Shown here piece by piece: positions 21,298 through 32,176 of a DNA stretch of 64,000 nt. Each line of letters begins with the position of its first letter. Position 1 is the stretch's first letter. The notes below the pieces were generated by a model. It did not search any database. It was not told the origin of the DNA and worked only from the letters and a program-made list of their open reading frames with translations. The stretch covers positions 65,225,936-65,289,935 of the forward strand of contig JAVGWX010000009.1 in assembly GCA_036924085.1 (NCBI GenBank), in the 5' to 3' direction. Origin of the DNA: Ariolimax columbianus (taxonomy: Eukaryota; Mollusca; Gastropoda; Stylommatophora; Arionidae). The position numbers and the translations under genes were made by a program.

Positions 21298-21655
21298 CTT
21301 GGCTTGGCTTCGTTCGTTCTCAATCTCCCGCTACCAAACCCTGAAAGGGCTTAAGTAGTAGAATGTAGTCCAGAGAACGGAATGCGTCGTGTCGTAGTTT
21401 ACAGGTTGACTGCGATATTTGCACCTTTCGGTCCAACACATCCGACTTCAGCAATAATTTTGTGAGTACCGGGTTAGCATTCCCTCTTCGATCCCTTCTC
21501 CTTAGCCAGTCTGCCCTGCTGCAGCCTGTTATCCAGGATCGCCGCGTAGAGGTATAGAATGGTCTTGGCAGCTCTGGTTCGCTGGCCCTAATGCTAGAAG
21601 TCAGCTATGGGTCGCTGACCACTGCAGCTCATGTGCTGCTCAGCATCTTGATCCC
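21298..21655 (-). mobile_element. SINE-like F2, full length
   Basis: On plus it starts CTTGGCTTGGCTTCGTTCG (tail complement) and ends GCTCAGCATCTTGATCCC (head complement). It carries the same GCCAAG-type tail as the copy at 1806. The flanks GTAGATGATTTT and GTGGGTGATTT look like an imperfect target duplication. Confidence 0.85.
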
Positions 21656-22090
21656 TAGTGGGTGATTTGAACTTTTGTGTCAGCAGTAGCAGAATAATTA
21701 CAATTATTAAAAACATCCCAAATACACAAACTCGGTAGAATTTTCTGTCCGAAGCGTTTAAATGTAGCAGTTACTAGAATTCCTGATAATTTAATAGAGT
21801 AAAAAACAAGTAAAGTAAATTAACCCATAGCATTACTGCCGTAGGTGTGTGAGGTGTTAGCGATCTCACATTTCAAAGGCTCGACTATATGAGGGCGGTA
21901 GCCATCTCCTCTCCCTCACCGCTTTTACTTCCCGGACTAAACCGGTACCCATTTATTAAAGCTTGGTCGACCCGGGTCCCGTTGCGGTCTGACAAAAACA
22001 AAACATTTCCGCTTCAACAATTTAGTACAAAACAATATTTGATGTATTCTCCACGCTCAGTCAGTGTCATTTACATTAATAGTCAATTTA
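21656..22090. other. no recognisable feature
   Basis: AT-rich DNA leading into the 26-bp array. No gene signal. Confidence 0.5.
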
Positions 22091-22785
22091 CACAATCACA
22101 TTTAAAAGTCAGTTTACACAATCACATTTAAAAGTCAGTTTACACAATCACATTTAAAAGTCAGTTTACACAATCACATTTAAAAGTCAGTTTACACAAT
22201 CACATTTAAAAGTCAGTTTACACAATCACATTTAAAAGTCAGTTTACACAATCACATTTAAAAGTCAGTTTACACAATCACATTTAAAAGTCAGTTTACA
22301 CAATCACATTTAAAAGTCAGTTTACACAATCACATTTAAAAGTCAGTTTACACAATCACATTTAAAAGTCAGTTTACACAATCACATTTAAAAGTCAGTT
22401 TACACAATCACATTTAAAAGTCAGTTTACACAATCACATTTAAAAGTCAGTTTACACAATCACATTTAAAAGTCAGTTTACACAATCACATTTAAAAGTC
22501 AGTTTACACAATCACATTTAAAAGTCAGTTTACACAATCACATTTAAAAGTCAGTTTACACAATCACATTTAAAAGTCAGTTTACACAATCACATTTAAA
22601 AGTCAGTTTACACAATCACATTTAAAAGTCAGTTTACACAATCACATTTAAAAGTCAGTTTACACAATCATATTTAAAAGTCAGTTTACACAATCACATT
22701 TAAAAGTCAGTTTACACAATCACATTTAAAAGTCAGTTTACACAATCACATTTAAAAGTCAGTTTACACAATCATATTTAAAAGA
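22091..22785. repeat. 26-bp minisatellite, about 26 units
   Basis: The unit is AGTCAGTTTACACAATCACA then TTTAAA. It is almost perfectly homogeneous: only two units carry a C-to-T change (near 22671 and 22774). That indicates recent expansion or gene conversion. Confidence 0.97.
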
Positions 22786-22828
22786 ATTTTATTTTAAATA
22801 AATAAGTACAAACTTAGATAGAAATGGG

Positions 22829-23153
22829 GATCAAGATGCTGCAGTGGGGGCCAGCGTGAGGGCCAGCGAACCATAGCTGCCAAGACCCTTCTACACCTCC
22901 ACGTGGTGATCCTGGATAACAGGCTGCAGCAGGGTAGACTGGCTAAGGAGAATGGATCGAAGAGGGAATGCTAACCCGGTACTCAACAAATTCTTGCTGA
23001 AATCAGATGTGTTGGACCGAAAGGTGCAAATATCGCAGCCAAGCTGTAAACTACGACACAACGCATTCCGTTCTCTGGACTACGTTCGTCTACTTAAGCC
23101 TTTTCAGGGTTTGGAAGTGGGAGTTTGAGAACGAACGAAGAAGAAGAAGAAGA
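22829..23153 (+). mobile_element. SINE-like F2, internally shortened head
   Basis: It starts GATCAAGATGCTGCAGTGGG, missing about 35 bases of the usual head, and ends GAACGAACGAAGAAGAAG. It is followed within a few bases by F4 copy d. Confidence 0.85.
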
Positions 23154-23156
23154 TAT

Positions 23157-23475
23157 AAATGTTGTTGTTATTTAATGCCCACAGTGATTAGGGTTACTTT
23201 TTGGTGCGCCCTAAAAAGGATGTTAAATGGCGGGTTGTCGTAGCTTTCCTCACATCCTGAGCGTGCTGGTGAGGGTAGACCTGGGTCCTCCAGACGGTTG
23301 TGCTATGCTTGGCCTCATCTGCGTATCTCTCACTACTACGGGGATCACGTCGATCCATCCCCTTGCTAGTCATGCTGCCTGAAAATATCCCGTTTCCAAG
23401 GAGGACTGCGAGGAAGTCAATGTGAAGGCCTTGACCCGTATATCTTTCCTGGCCAGACGTTAGTCTTCCACCCCT
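23157..23475 (+). mobile_element. F4 element, copy d, essentially no array
   Basis: GTTGTTGTTATTTAATGCCC start, full body (CTTTCCTCACATCCTGAGCG, GGGGATCACGTCGATCC), then a single vestigial unit and the end motif GGCCAGACGTTAGTCTTCC. It is the shortest F4 copy, which shows that the array is optional or collapsible. Confidence 0.85.
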
Positions 23476-23479
23476 AAAT

Positions 23480-24410
23480 AAAAATATATGTTTGGAAAAG
23501 ATGGTTATATTTAGTTGCAAAAAATTGATGCTTCTCAGCGCTTGAGACCAGCAGCATACAACCAGAATGATTTACCTGTATGTCATGCGTGAGCCTGGTA
23601 GCCAACTGCCTGGCCTCACAGGGATGTCCAGCCGATTGTACGTGTCGACATCTCCATTTATCGTGTCGTTCTGTCAAGGACATCAACTTAACATGGTTAT
23701 TATTGTATCATCTGACAGCATGGATATTGTCCTGCTGCTCTAGAAAGTAGATGCTACTCTCCTGATCATGAACCAACATAGACAGATTCAAGAAAGTCAT
23801 CGCTCATTTCAAATTCGATGCAGGAGCAAGCGGAAGCAGAAATTCGCGGAAGCAAAAGTTACAAAGTGGACTTCTATGACGTCACTAACGCCAAATCCGG
23901 TGCTGAAAATATATATCCGGTGCTAAAAATATATATTTTTTTATGTGGGGTGAATTAAGGTACAAGACCCAAAAGAGCTGAACGATATCCCACAAGCTGA
24001 AGATCACTTGTCCGGAGAATTAAAATCTGCACTGATTAACACGTGAAGGAAACCACTTATTCGCTGACTGACACTTTCACGACCCAGGCTATTATTATGG
24101 TGATGTCTAGTCGAATCTGACACGATGGTTCCGAGACCCAAGTCTGAGTGCTCTAGTCTCCACACATGAGAAGATTCCGACATCTCTTCTACCATTGGGC
24201 ACTACAAAAGGGAAGTGAGACGAAAGCCTTTTCAGAGTCATTCAGTCAGCACTGTTCATTATCTGATCTTTTCTCGGGCATACCAAAACGAACGCGACAT
24301 TTTGGCGCTAAGCCCGTTAACATTGAAAGAGGTTCCGGCACAGAATATACTTCGCCGCCAAATCAGTTTCCCCCCATCCTGTCCATATATGGAATGATAC
24401 TAAAGGTCAG
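23480..24410. other. no recognisable feature
   Basis: There is a short AT-rich direct repeat near 23905-23935 (AAATATATATCCGGTGCT). Small ORFs show no domain. I see nothing supportable. Confidence 0.5.
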
Positions 24411-24411
24411 T

Positions 24412-24942
24412 GGCTCTCAACCTCTCTTGCTTCTCCCATCTCCCCTCCTTCCCCCATATCACTTTTATTCGTAATATCATTCCCCACCACCCACTCCAAC
24501 AAAGACCAACTCTAAAAGTCATTACACTTCGTTGAATAGTGGTTCCAATTCCTAGGCATGGTCTCTGAATTCGATACAGGGTCGAATTCCAGTTACCTGG
24601 ACATGGACCCAGAATTCCAGTCGAAGGTCGGATTCCAGTTACCTGGACATGGACCTAGAATTCCATGCAAGATCTGATTCCAGTCACCTCGACATAACCC
24701 CAGAATTCCACACAAGATCGGATTCCAGTTATAATATATTTCATTAAAATAAAAACATTATAATACCAACTCATAATTCACATCGTATAAGTGGCAAGCG
24801 GATAGAAGTCGTGCCTTTCGCTGCAAATCTTCAATCTGCCTTCTACCCAGCTCATGTATACTTACTTACATTTAGGAAAGGCAACGCGCAAAGAAATCTA
24901 ACTGGTCACACCCTCCCTGTTGAGAACCACTGCTATAAGGGA
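24412..24942. mobile_element. non-autonomous hAT-like element
   Basis: The left end CAGTGGCTCTCAACCTCTC and right end CCCTGTTGAGAACCACTG are inverted relative to each other, as in hAT terminal repeats. The 8-bp flanks CTAAAGGT and CTATAAGG match at 5 of 8, so the TSD is only suggestive. There is no transposase inside. A minisatellite occupies 24575-24735. Confidence 0.6.
24575..24735. repeat. about 48-bp degenerate tandem repeat, 3-4 units
   Basis: The recurring words are GATTCCAGTTACCTGGACAT and AGAATTCCA. It lies within the hAT-like element. Confidence 0.7.
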
Positions 24943-24999
24943 GGTGACATCTTGACTTTGTTGGACGGACAGCTCGAATGTTCGAGATTTGAGAAGGTG

Positions 25000-25379
25000 A
25001 ACGTCGGTTTCAGGGACTCGAACACAATGCATAAATAATATTCCTGTCGGTCGATTTGTTGAAACAAAGTTCCTGACACTGCATTTGGCTTGCGCCAACG
25101 CACGTAAAGAAATTCTCATCCTTGTCAATTCTTCTTTCGTTCGTTCTCAGTCTCCAGCTACCGAGTCCAGAGAGGTAGAAGGATGTTGTCCAGATGTTAT
25201 TTGACCTGCCATTTCATAGCAGTTTGGTTTTTACATGGTGGCTGCTTGCTCCAAGCATGACCCTCTTGTAGTTGCCTCTTGCGATGTTTAAGGAAGGCAA
25301 CCGTGTTCCTAATATGTGTCCTTTGAGAACCACTCGGGTATAGACAATGTAAGATAATGTTATAAACATGAACTCTTTC
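25000..25379. other. mostly unassigned; second hAT-like right end at 25338
   Basis: TTTGAGAACCACTCGGG at about 25322-25338 resembles the right end at 24942, as do the 40 bases before it (GGAAGGCAAC word). No matching left end was found. There is a weak match to LINE 3' UTR words at 25130-25165. Confidence 0.4.
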
Positions 25380-25545
25380 TTTCTCGTTCTCTCACTCTCT
25401 TTCTCTCTCTATTTTTGTCCTTCACTCTCTCTCTCTCTATTTTTGTAATTCACTTCCTCTCTCTCTATTTTTGTCCTTCACTCTCTCTCTCTATCTGTCT
25501 CCATATATATATATCTTAATCTCACTCTCTCTCTCTCTGTGTCCG
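25380..25545. repeat. CT-rich microsatellite
   Basis: Runs of (CT)n are interleaved with a repeated word CTATTTTTGTCCTTCACT (about three times). Confidence 0.85.
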
Positions 25546-25841
25546 TGTGGTTCCTGGTGGCAAAGAATAAACACCAAACAACTTTCCCCAACATGTAAGT
25601 TGCGACAGAAGCTCTAGGGCGTCCTAATTAGGAAATGTGCAGGAGGTTAGCTAGAGCCCTCATAATGTAAAATAAATCAGAACTGTCAGAATGTAAAGAG
25701 TCCAGGTATCAGTAGCAGGTCAACGTTTATGGTGACCCACCTAAATGCTTCGCAAGGGGTGACAAGCAGGCAAGAAGAAGAATAACGTATTGAGCGTTAA
25801 TATTTTTTAAAGCTGTTTGGCAAACTAAGCCGTTCGGGGAT
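25546..25841. other. no recognisable feature
   Basis: It ends with a short AAGAAGAAGAATAAC word that may be a LINE tail, but no LINE sequence precedes it convincingly. Confidence 0.35.
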
Positions 25842-26081
25842 TTTGTTGTTGTTGCGTTCGCCTTATTTCTCTATTCCCCAAAGGCGGGTGTGCGTTCCAC
25901 GGCGGTTTTTATTTTGCGCCTAGCATATCACTTCGTCGTGCATTTTATGTAAGGGTCTGCTTCCTCCTGCATTTTCTAAGGGTTTGCTTCCGCGGGGTAA
26001 CTGTCGGTGCTGTGATGGGGATCGAACCCAGCACCTCCGGGTTTGTGAGCCGTGTCACTAAACCACTAGCCCTCGCCGTAG
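25842..26081 (-). mobile_element. tRNA-derived SINE F1, copy 3, best preserved
   Basis: On minus it has an A-box-like TAGTGGTTTAGTGACACGG, the B box GGTTCGATCCC, then AAATGCAGGAGGAAGCAGAC and a module variant. It ends AAATAAGGCGAACGC with an (AAC)n tail rather than poly(A). It is the best source for a family consensus. Confidence 0.88.
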
Positions 26082-26244
26082 GGGATGAAGTGTTAAGAGG
26101 CTAAGGTTCGTTTTTTAAATAGGTTAATCAGTGAGCTTTCTCGATGTATTGTTTTAGTTAATTATAAGACACCTACCCACTTAGAGATGGGTAGGCTGTG
26201 ACGTGTTACTACCGGTATTCGAGCCATTTATCTGCGGATGTGGG

Positions 26245-26617
26245 GAAATGAGAAGCCAGTTCGTTCAGGCACTGTATACTGACCAGGATGCCGAGTCAGG
26301 GTCAGGCACAAAATACTGACCAGGATATCGGTCAAGGTCAGGCGCAATATACTGACCAAGACCACTAGCTCTCTTCCATGTACGGTTCCATGGAAACAGG
26401 CAGTTTTCAAGATAGTCTGGCTCACGTGATGGGGATCGACGTGATCCCCGTAGTAGTGAGAGTCGCACCGATGAAGCAAGAAAAGCATAACCGCCTGGAG
26501 GGCAGTGGTTCACCTTCATCAGCCCGTTCGAAATGTGAGAAAAGCTACCACAACCCGCCTCTTAAAAAACGCCATTTTCAGATCGCACGGAAGAGTAAAG
26601 TTACTTATTGAGTGCGT

Positions 26618-26651
<34 letters not shown>

Positions 26652-26665
26652 GAACAATAGTAACA
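26245..26665 (-). mobile_element. F4 element, copy e
   Basis: On plus: about three 37-bp units (26248-26365, CAGGCACAAAATACTGACC), then the body (CTTCCATGTACGGTTCCATG, GATCGACGTGATCCCCG). It ends in a clear (AAC)n tail at 26622-26665. The tail suggests this may be the 3' end of a retroposed RNA. Confidence 0.85.
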
Positions 26666-27185
26666 ACAACAACACGTTCCTCTTGAAAATCAAGCGCTGT
26701 ACGACTCAAATTCACATTTTTATTTACTGTCACCTCCAATTTATGCCTCGTAAAGATTCTGCATTCAAATCCCAGACAAATAAAGCAGGTCTAGTAATAT
26801 TAAGCTGCAAGTATAACTCAATGGGTCCCAAGAGCATTTGAAGTTGTTTAACCATGGAGTCTTCGCCAACAAAATAACTGACGTATGCGCTAGAGCCTGA
26901 GACCATTTTCCAATCTGACTTGTCTACCAGACTACTTCAATGACCGTATTTTCTGGACCGTTAGAAACTATTTTTTGTGGAAAATGTCTGTTTCCTGGAT
27001 TGTCATTTGTCTGTCCAGCTTTTAAGTCACCGATATTCCGTGTCTGCCATTAAGGTAATGGTGGATTTGTGTGTGTGAACTACCTTTTATAAACTTCTTA
27101 TAAAATATAATCAACAGTGGATAGAGAGAACAAATAGGAAATACCCACAGGACACCCCCCCCCCCCCCCCCATCAATAGACTGAA
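26666..27185. other. unassigned; C18 homopolymer
   Basis: A run of about 17-18 C at 27155-27171 lies just upstream of the LINE fragment at 27186. The rest has no recognisable feature. Confidence 0.5.
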
Positions 27186-27490
27186 TAGGAAACAGTATAC
27201 CACATTTTTCCGCCTCAGAATAGGTCATTGCAGACTAAATGCACACATGCATAAAATGAAAGCAGCACAGACTGCACAATGCACATGTCAGAGAGGTCGG
27301 CATATTCCAGAATACATCCTGCAAACATGTCCACTGCACCAAAGCTCCCGTGAGAAGACCTGGCCCGAGGAAAGAAACATACAAGACAAACTGTGGGGAG
27401 CCATGTAGACGTGTCACTTCACGGATGCGGCTCATCTGGTGGCATAAAACGTGTATACAAAACCGAACACAAAGAAGAAGAAGACGATCA
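27186..27490 (+). mobile_element. RNase-H-type LINE 3' end (decayed)
   Basis: Plus-strand frames give FFRLRIGHCRLNAHMHK, then IPEYILQTCPLHQ, then QDKLWGAM. These are the same order as the C-terminus of the LINE at 19239, with frameshifts and stops, and it ends in AAGAAGAAGAAG. 5'-truncated and inactive. Confidence 0.75.
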
Positions 27491-27502
27491 ACTTATAGTT
27501 CT

Positions 27503-27590
27503 TCGCCATTCGTCTGGAAAAGGACGTTGTGACGTCGGTTCATAGCTTACAGCGAGACTGAGATATCTGCGTTATTCGTCCCAACAACTT
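27503..27590 (-). mobile_element. SINE 3' module fragment, F2-related
   Basis: On plus it reads TTCATAGCTTACAGCGAGAC then GATATCTGCG, the module complement, preceded by AAAAGGACGTTGTGACGTC. It uses a different 3' segment from standard F2, shared with 45905-46065 and 47155-47245. Confidence 0.55.
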
Positions 27591-28034
27591 AACTAGAGAA
27601 GAGCAAGCCATCATCTTCAGGCTGATAATTTGTCATAACAAACTCAAGGGTCATCTTTACAACGAAATGAGAATTGGGACAGATGACAGGGGGGTGTCCA
27701 TGTGGCGAGCATACTATGACCGTGGAACACATCCTACAAAGGTGCATGATCACGCAGGAAAAGAGAGACAATTGATGCAATCGCGAGACAGATATAAGAC
27801 AAAAAGCTGTATGGAGATAGAAACAGGCTTACACACAACGGTGTCCTTTGTAAGAGAAACCGTGACCTTGATATGAAGATAAATGAAGAAGAAAAAGAAG
27901 AAGATGAAGAGGAAGAAGAAGAAGAAGGAGACGAAGGAAGAAGAAGAAGGAAGAAGAAGAAGAAGAAAATAAAGAAGAAGAAAAGAAGAAGAAGAAGAAG
28001 AAGGAGAAGAAGGAAGAAGAAGAAGAAGAAAATA

Positions 28035-28064
<30 letters not shown>
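27591..28064 (+). mobile_element. RNase-H-type LINE 3' end with expanded (GAA)n
   Basis: FRLIICHNKLKGHLYNEMRI is followed by a frameshifted Cys-His region, HAGKERQLMQSRDRY and the C-terminus. The tail has expanded into about 180 bases of GAA-rich repeat (27883-28063). Lys/Glu ORFs in the tail are artefacts. Confidence 0.75.
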
Positions 28065-28065
<1 letters not shown>

Positions 28066-28689
28066 GTGGCATATTGGGAATATGTTATAGGCCCAGATTT
28101 TCCTTGACCAACGGCAGGCACACTTTGGGTGATTGGTGCCAACACATCGGTTTCAGCCGACTTTTTGAGTACCTGGTTTGCCTTCCCACTGCGATGCCTA
28201 TTCTCTGAACTAGACTACATTGTTGTAACCTATTTCCAGGTCCGCTACTGGGAGACGGAGTATGGGCGCTGACTAGATGCCAGCAGCCGACTGTGAGTTT
28301 AAAAAAAAATAATTTAATTTTTAAATTACGTGTTTGCCTGACTAGTTTCTACTGGCGGAGGCGCACCTATTCCACCCCAGGCCGTAGTCAATTGGGCGAT
28401 ATTAAGACGCATACACCAGTGTTTCGATACATGTGTGCGTCTGTATGTACCTATACTAGGTTCGTGCGCTCTCAGAAGCCAGCCCAACCAAAGTGCAATA
28501 GAAGGGCCTCACCCTGAAGACGCGAATGCAAGAGTGTGATTGTTGGATAGTAAAATGAAACAAGATAGTGTGGAAAGAAGACGAGTTGTATTCACTGTGC
28601 TGCGTTGTTAGTCTCCTTTTATAGACTAGGGAGGGGGGAAGTAACACGCTAAAGGCAGTCCCTTAACAAGCGCTATAGTCGGGGATGAA
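28065..28689. other. unassigned apart from a possible exon
   Basis: GC-richer than average with no family match. See the separate entry at 28240-28292. Confidence 0.45.
28240..28292 (+). CDS. possible 53-bp exon, unidentified
   Basis: Bounded by an acceptor (CCTATTTCCAG) and a good donor (GTGAGTTT). One frame is open through it (PLLGDGVWALTRCQQPT); the other two contain stops. I do not recognise the peptide. Short open segments between splice-like words arise by chance, so this is a pointer only. Confidence 0.18.
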
Positions 28690-28900
28690 GTGTTAGAGAT
28701 ACTTTCTTGCCGTAGGTCTCAGTGTTTTTTCTGAAGCAGGATAATCCGTAGCTTTCCTTACCGCCTTGATGTCCATAACTGAAAGTCACCAGTTTACAGT
28801 TGGTTAGCCTGGATCTTTTCGAGGTGAGAGATCTGAACTTGTCCTTTTATCGCGATAGACGAGAAGTCTAACTACTGCACCTCGCTGATACTTAATATTT
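28690..28900 (-). mobile_element. tRNA-derived SINE, family F8, copy 1
   Basis: On minus, GCGAGGTGCAGTAGTTAGAC (A-box region) and ACAAGTTCAGATCTC (B box) are followed by AACTGTAAACTGGTGAC and GGCGGTAAGGAAAGC. The conserved part resembles 43345, 44215, 57000 and 63660. Confidence 0.65.
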
Positions 28901-29821
28901 GTATGCGCACTGAATTAAAATAATTGCCTAGAATATTTCTGTGAATCGTGGTTTAGGTTTTAAGGGCGCCACTTTCTGTTCAAATGAATTCGATTTATTA
29001 AACTATCCACTTACCAGAAAAGGGACCCTTAGTGCAGCTGGCTGCAGACACCTTATTAGTATGCGTCGTTAAATAAACTATTGACGTGGCTGCTGTCTAC
29101 AGTTAGAGTCTTCTACAGCCGAAGGACGGTTTTAAGGTGTATTTTCCGCTTCTATTGCGCATTTTGCATTTACATGTGTCATTATCTTGCAATGAGATTT
29201 TGTGCAAAATGCAACCAGAGCAAACAAAACAATCAACTGCATTTCTAAATATACAGCCGAAGGACACTCCTTTGTGCTATTGTTAAGGCAACTTTGAGTC
29301 AATAAAAATACTTACTAAACGTAGTAGGCGCCAGCGGTCTGTTAATTAAATAGTCACCCTGACCCTGGTAAAGTGTGATTTCCGGTTTATTAAGTGAATG
29401 AAACTGGCAGGAAGTCATTCCAGCATGGAACATTACAGGCCAGCACTGGCCTCACCTCATTGTTTGATCTTCCTCTCTGATCCAGCAGCCTAGCTTTCTA
29501 GATTGACAATGAGCATGCTGTCTACTTTCTGTTCACTCCACAAGTCCAGCTCAGTCGATTCGAAAATGCAGATGACAAAGAAACGCTTTTAATCAGCACA
29601 TTACCAGGCACGCATTCTGTTGTGAATCACGTTTTCTGGGAAGAGAGTCGACGAAGCTGAATAAGGAGTTAAATTGCCCAGAAGTGGTCTCTTTTTAATC
29701 TAGCAAACTGGGTCTAGTGCAATTGACCGAAGAGCACTTAAAAATGTGCCGTGTTGGACCTTTTTTCATAGAAGGCATATATTTGTGAGAAGGTTTGTCT
29801 GTGAAATACGCAGATACAGTG
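28901..29821. other. no recognisable feature
   Basis: This is one of the longest stretches with no tandem repeat or known family. No open frame or splice pair stands out. Confidence 0.5.
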
Positions 29822-29970
29822 TCGTTCAATCAGTGTAATGTAGGGTTCAATCAGTGTAATGTAGGGTTCAATCAGTGTACTGTTGGGTTCATTCAGTGTA
29901 ATGTAAGGGTTGTTCAATCAGTGCAATGTAGGGTTCTATCAGTGTAATGTATGGGTTATTCAATCAGTAC

Positions 29971-30646
29971 TTCTTCTTCTTCTTCTTCGCTGTTTACAGC
30001 GATATACATTGCACTTTTATTTTGTTAAGCCTGTGGCTCAGTGCATCCGATTTCAACAGGCGTTTCTGTAGGGCTGCCCTCCTTAGCCGTTGGCTGTCCC
30101 CATCCTATCTGCAAGGCAGCAGTTGTTTTTGGTCAGAGTTGTTTCTCTTAGGGAAGTTGTCTTGCAGGACTATTGAGTGCTTACGACACCCCGACCGAGA
30201 ACTAAGTCTTCTACTAGTGGTTTCACGCCTCATCACCGTATAGGGTGAATATCGAGCAGCTTCCCGCCCGCTTTGATCGGCGGACGGCAGAGACCTCTTT
30301 CTGCGGCTCGACCGGGTCGGGCTGGGACACGAGCCCCAGGTCCCAACCATATAGTAGCCTGCCATAGCAGTGGTGCGGAGATTTAGGAGGGGATTCCGGC
30401 TTAGAGGTGTTCGGCCGTAATCCCTCACATGGTAGCCTCGCGCCATTGGTTTATGAGCTTAGTACGTGGACAAATGTCTGCGACTCCTCTCGAATTGAGC
30501 AGGATTACCGTAGCAACGCCCTGTCATTAGTACGGTAAAACTGACCTGTCTTCCGAGGGTCTATTACCAGCATCCGTTCACTTTTAGACCCAACGAATCA
30601 ATAGAGGGCTTTTTAGTCAGTCAATGACCAAGTGTCTGATACCCGC
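29971..30646 (-). mobile_element. F3: 28S-rRNA-headed SINE-like retroelement
   Basis: On minus the 5' part (30646 to about 30120) derives from the 3' end of 28S rRNA. The next part (about 30100-30000) carries the SINE central module (GAAATCGGATGCACTGAGCC, then ACAGGC, then AAAATAAAAGTGCAATG), and the end is (GAA)n at 29971-29986. It is flanked by CAATCAGTAC at 29961-29970 and 30647-30656, although the host array itself contains CAATCAGT words. The size (about 676 bases) is large for a SINE. Confidence 0.85.
30130..30640 (-). pseudogene. 28S rRNA 3'-end pseudogene (head of F3)
   Basis: Plus-strand words are the complement of conserved large-subunit rRNA: TTAGAGGTGTTC, ATGGTAGCCTCGCGCCATTG, CAAATGTCTG, CCTCTCGAATTGAGCAGGAT, GGTAAAACTGACCTGTC and, further on, TACGACACCCCGACC. 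They occur in collinear order over about 500 bases, at roughly 75-85% by eye. It is too diverged to be a functional gene and is not embedded in an rDNA unit. Confidence 0.88.
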
Positions 30647-30825
30647 CAATCAGTACAATATATATGCAATTCAATCAGTGTAATGTAGGGTTTAATCAGT
30701 GCACTATAAGGTTAGTTCATTCAGTGTGATGTAAGGACAATTTAATCAGTGTAGCGCAAGGTTATTTCAATGAGTAAAATGTAAGGGTATACCAATCAGT
30801 GCAATGTAAGGATGGTACAATCAGT

Positions 30826-31895
30826 TCTGGAATTCCAATGGCAAGCCAGGTAGCGCCAAAACAATACACACCCGTGGAAAAGAACTCCAGACACACAGGA
30901 AGTAAACAGGGAAGTTATGATCAGAGTGAGAATAGGTGGCTGCAGAGGCAGTCTTCATAAAAGAGAAAAAGAAGAGTATGAGAGAAAGCTGGCACAAGCT
31001 AACCAGCTCTTTAGATCTGGAAAAAGATACTAGAAGATTGTGGAATCTCACCAAAACTCTAAACGGCGACAAGACAGAGAGATCGAAAACCGTGCTACAT
31101 ACGACTGTAGGCCAGGTGACGGGCAAGGCGGTAGCGGACCTTATGGCCAGAACTTATCAGTCAGAAAGTAAGACGCAAGTTTCAAGAGATAGAGCTAAAG
31201 AGAAGTAAGAACACAGATCAGAGTTCTAAAAAAAACAAAAAAAAACAACTAAAGCGCAGGCACTCCAACAGAGTGCATGATAGTAAAGTTCACCCTACAG
31301 AAGCTAGAAAACGAAATTAAATTAAGAAACTAAAGGAAAGAAAATCACAAGGGGCAGATGGTATTACAAATGAATTACTCAAACACCTTGGTCCCATAAG
31401 CAAAAGGTTCCTACTTGGAGTTTTAAACCAAAGTTGGCATGAGGGTACTGTTCTGGCACTTTGGAAGGAGGCCTACATTCATCCTATTCCTAAACAAGAA
31501 AAAGACAAACACGATCCTACAAATTATAGGTCCACCAGTCTCCTCAGCTGTGTGGGGAAACTGATGGAAAGACTGATCAATAAAAGTCTCACCTGATATC
31601 TTGAGACCAAGTCGCTACACGCCTCAACTCAAACAGGATACAGGCAGCACAGAAGCACAGAGATCCAATTAAAATATCTAACACAGGACATAGAAAATAG
31701 CCTTCTACGAGAAAAAGAAAGTGCTAGCCATCTTCTATGATCTTTCCTGTGCCTTCGATACTGTCCGGAGAGAAAGTCTGAAGCTGAAAATCTTCCAAGC
31801 GCAAGTTACCAACAGTATGTTCTCATGGATTAAAAGTTGCCTCTTCGAAAGATCTGCTTTGATTAAGTTGGACAACTTTACCAGCAAGACAGGCT

Positions 31896-31951
<56 letters not shown>

Positions 31952-32176
31952 TCCCACAAGGAAGTGTAATAGCGCCTACTCTCTTCTTGATATATATATA
32001 ACATATTCTGCAAGAATGCTCTACCTATGCAGACAAAAGAGAGGCAGTTTAGTCTGGAAAAGCGACCATGCTCGAAAAGCCGTAGAGGACCGGCGAAAAC
32101 CTGAAACGCAGTCTCCTTCATGAACCTCACCGGACTAGAAGCATAGCATCAGTTAATCGATGGAGAAGAAGAAGGT
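30826..32176 (+). pseudogene. RNase-H-type LINE: RT domain, internally deleted
   Basis: Broken frames on plus: DTRRLWNLTKTLNGD, then KSQGADGITNELLKHLGPIS, then VLALWKEAYIHPIPKQ, then DPTNYRSTSLLSCVGKLMER (RT fingers), then IFYDLSCAFDTV (palm, catalytic region A) and VPQGSVIAPTLF (region B). The sequence then jumps at about 31999 to HILQECSTYADKR near the C-terminus, so the YADD box and RNase H are deleted. It ends at GGAGAAGAAGAAGG. A (GA)n run has expanded inside the gene. Inactive. Confidence 0.85.
31896..31952. repeat. (GA)n expansion inside RT
   Basis: About 55 bases of GA lie immediately before the codons for VPQGS. The expansion sits within what was coding sequence. Confidence 0.9.

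Larger units (their letters stand above)
29822..30825. repeat. about 20-25-bp tandem array, interrupted
   Basis: Units of TTCAATCAGTGTAATGTAGG lie at 29822-29970 and again at 30647-30825. The 28S-headed element separates them, so they were one array before the insertion. Confidence 0.85.

Noticed and set aside
23760..24000. Possible exon near TGACGTCACTAACG
   Set aside because: No splice pair and no recognisable peptide; a single CRE-like word is not evidence of a promoter.
30130..30640. Functional 28S rRNA gene
   Set aside because: Only the 3' end is present, too diverged, with a SINE module and GAA tail attached and no other rDNA parts.
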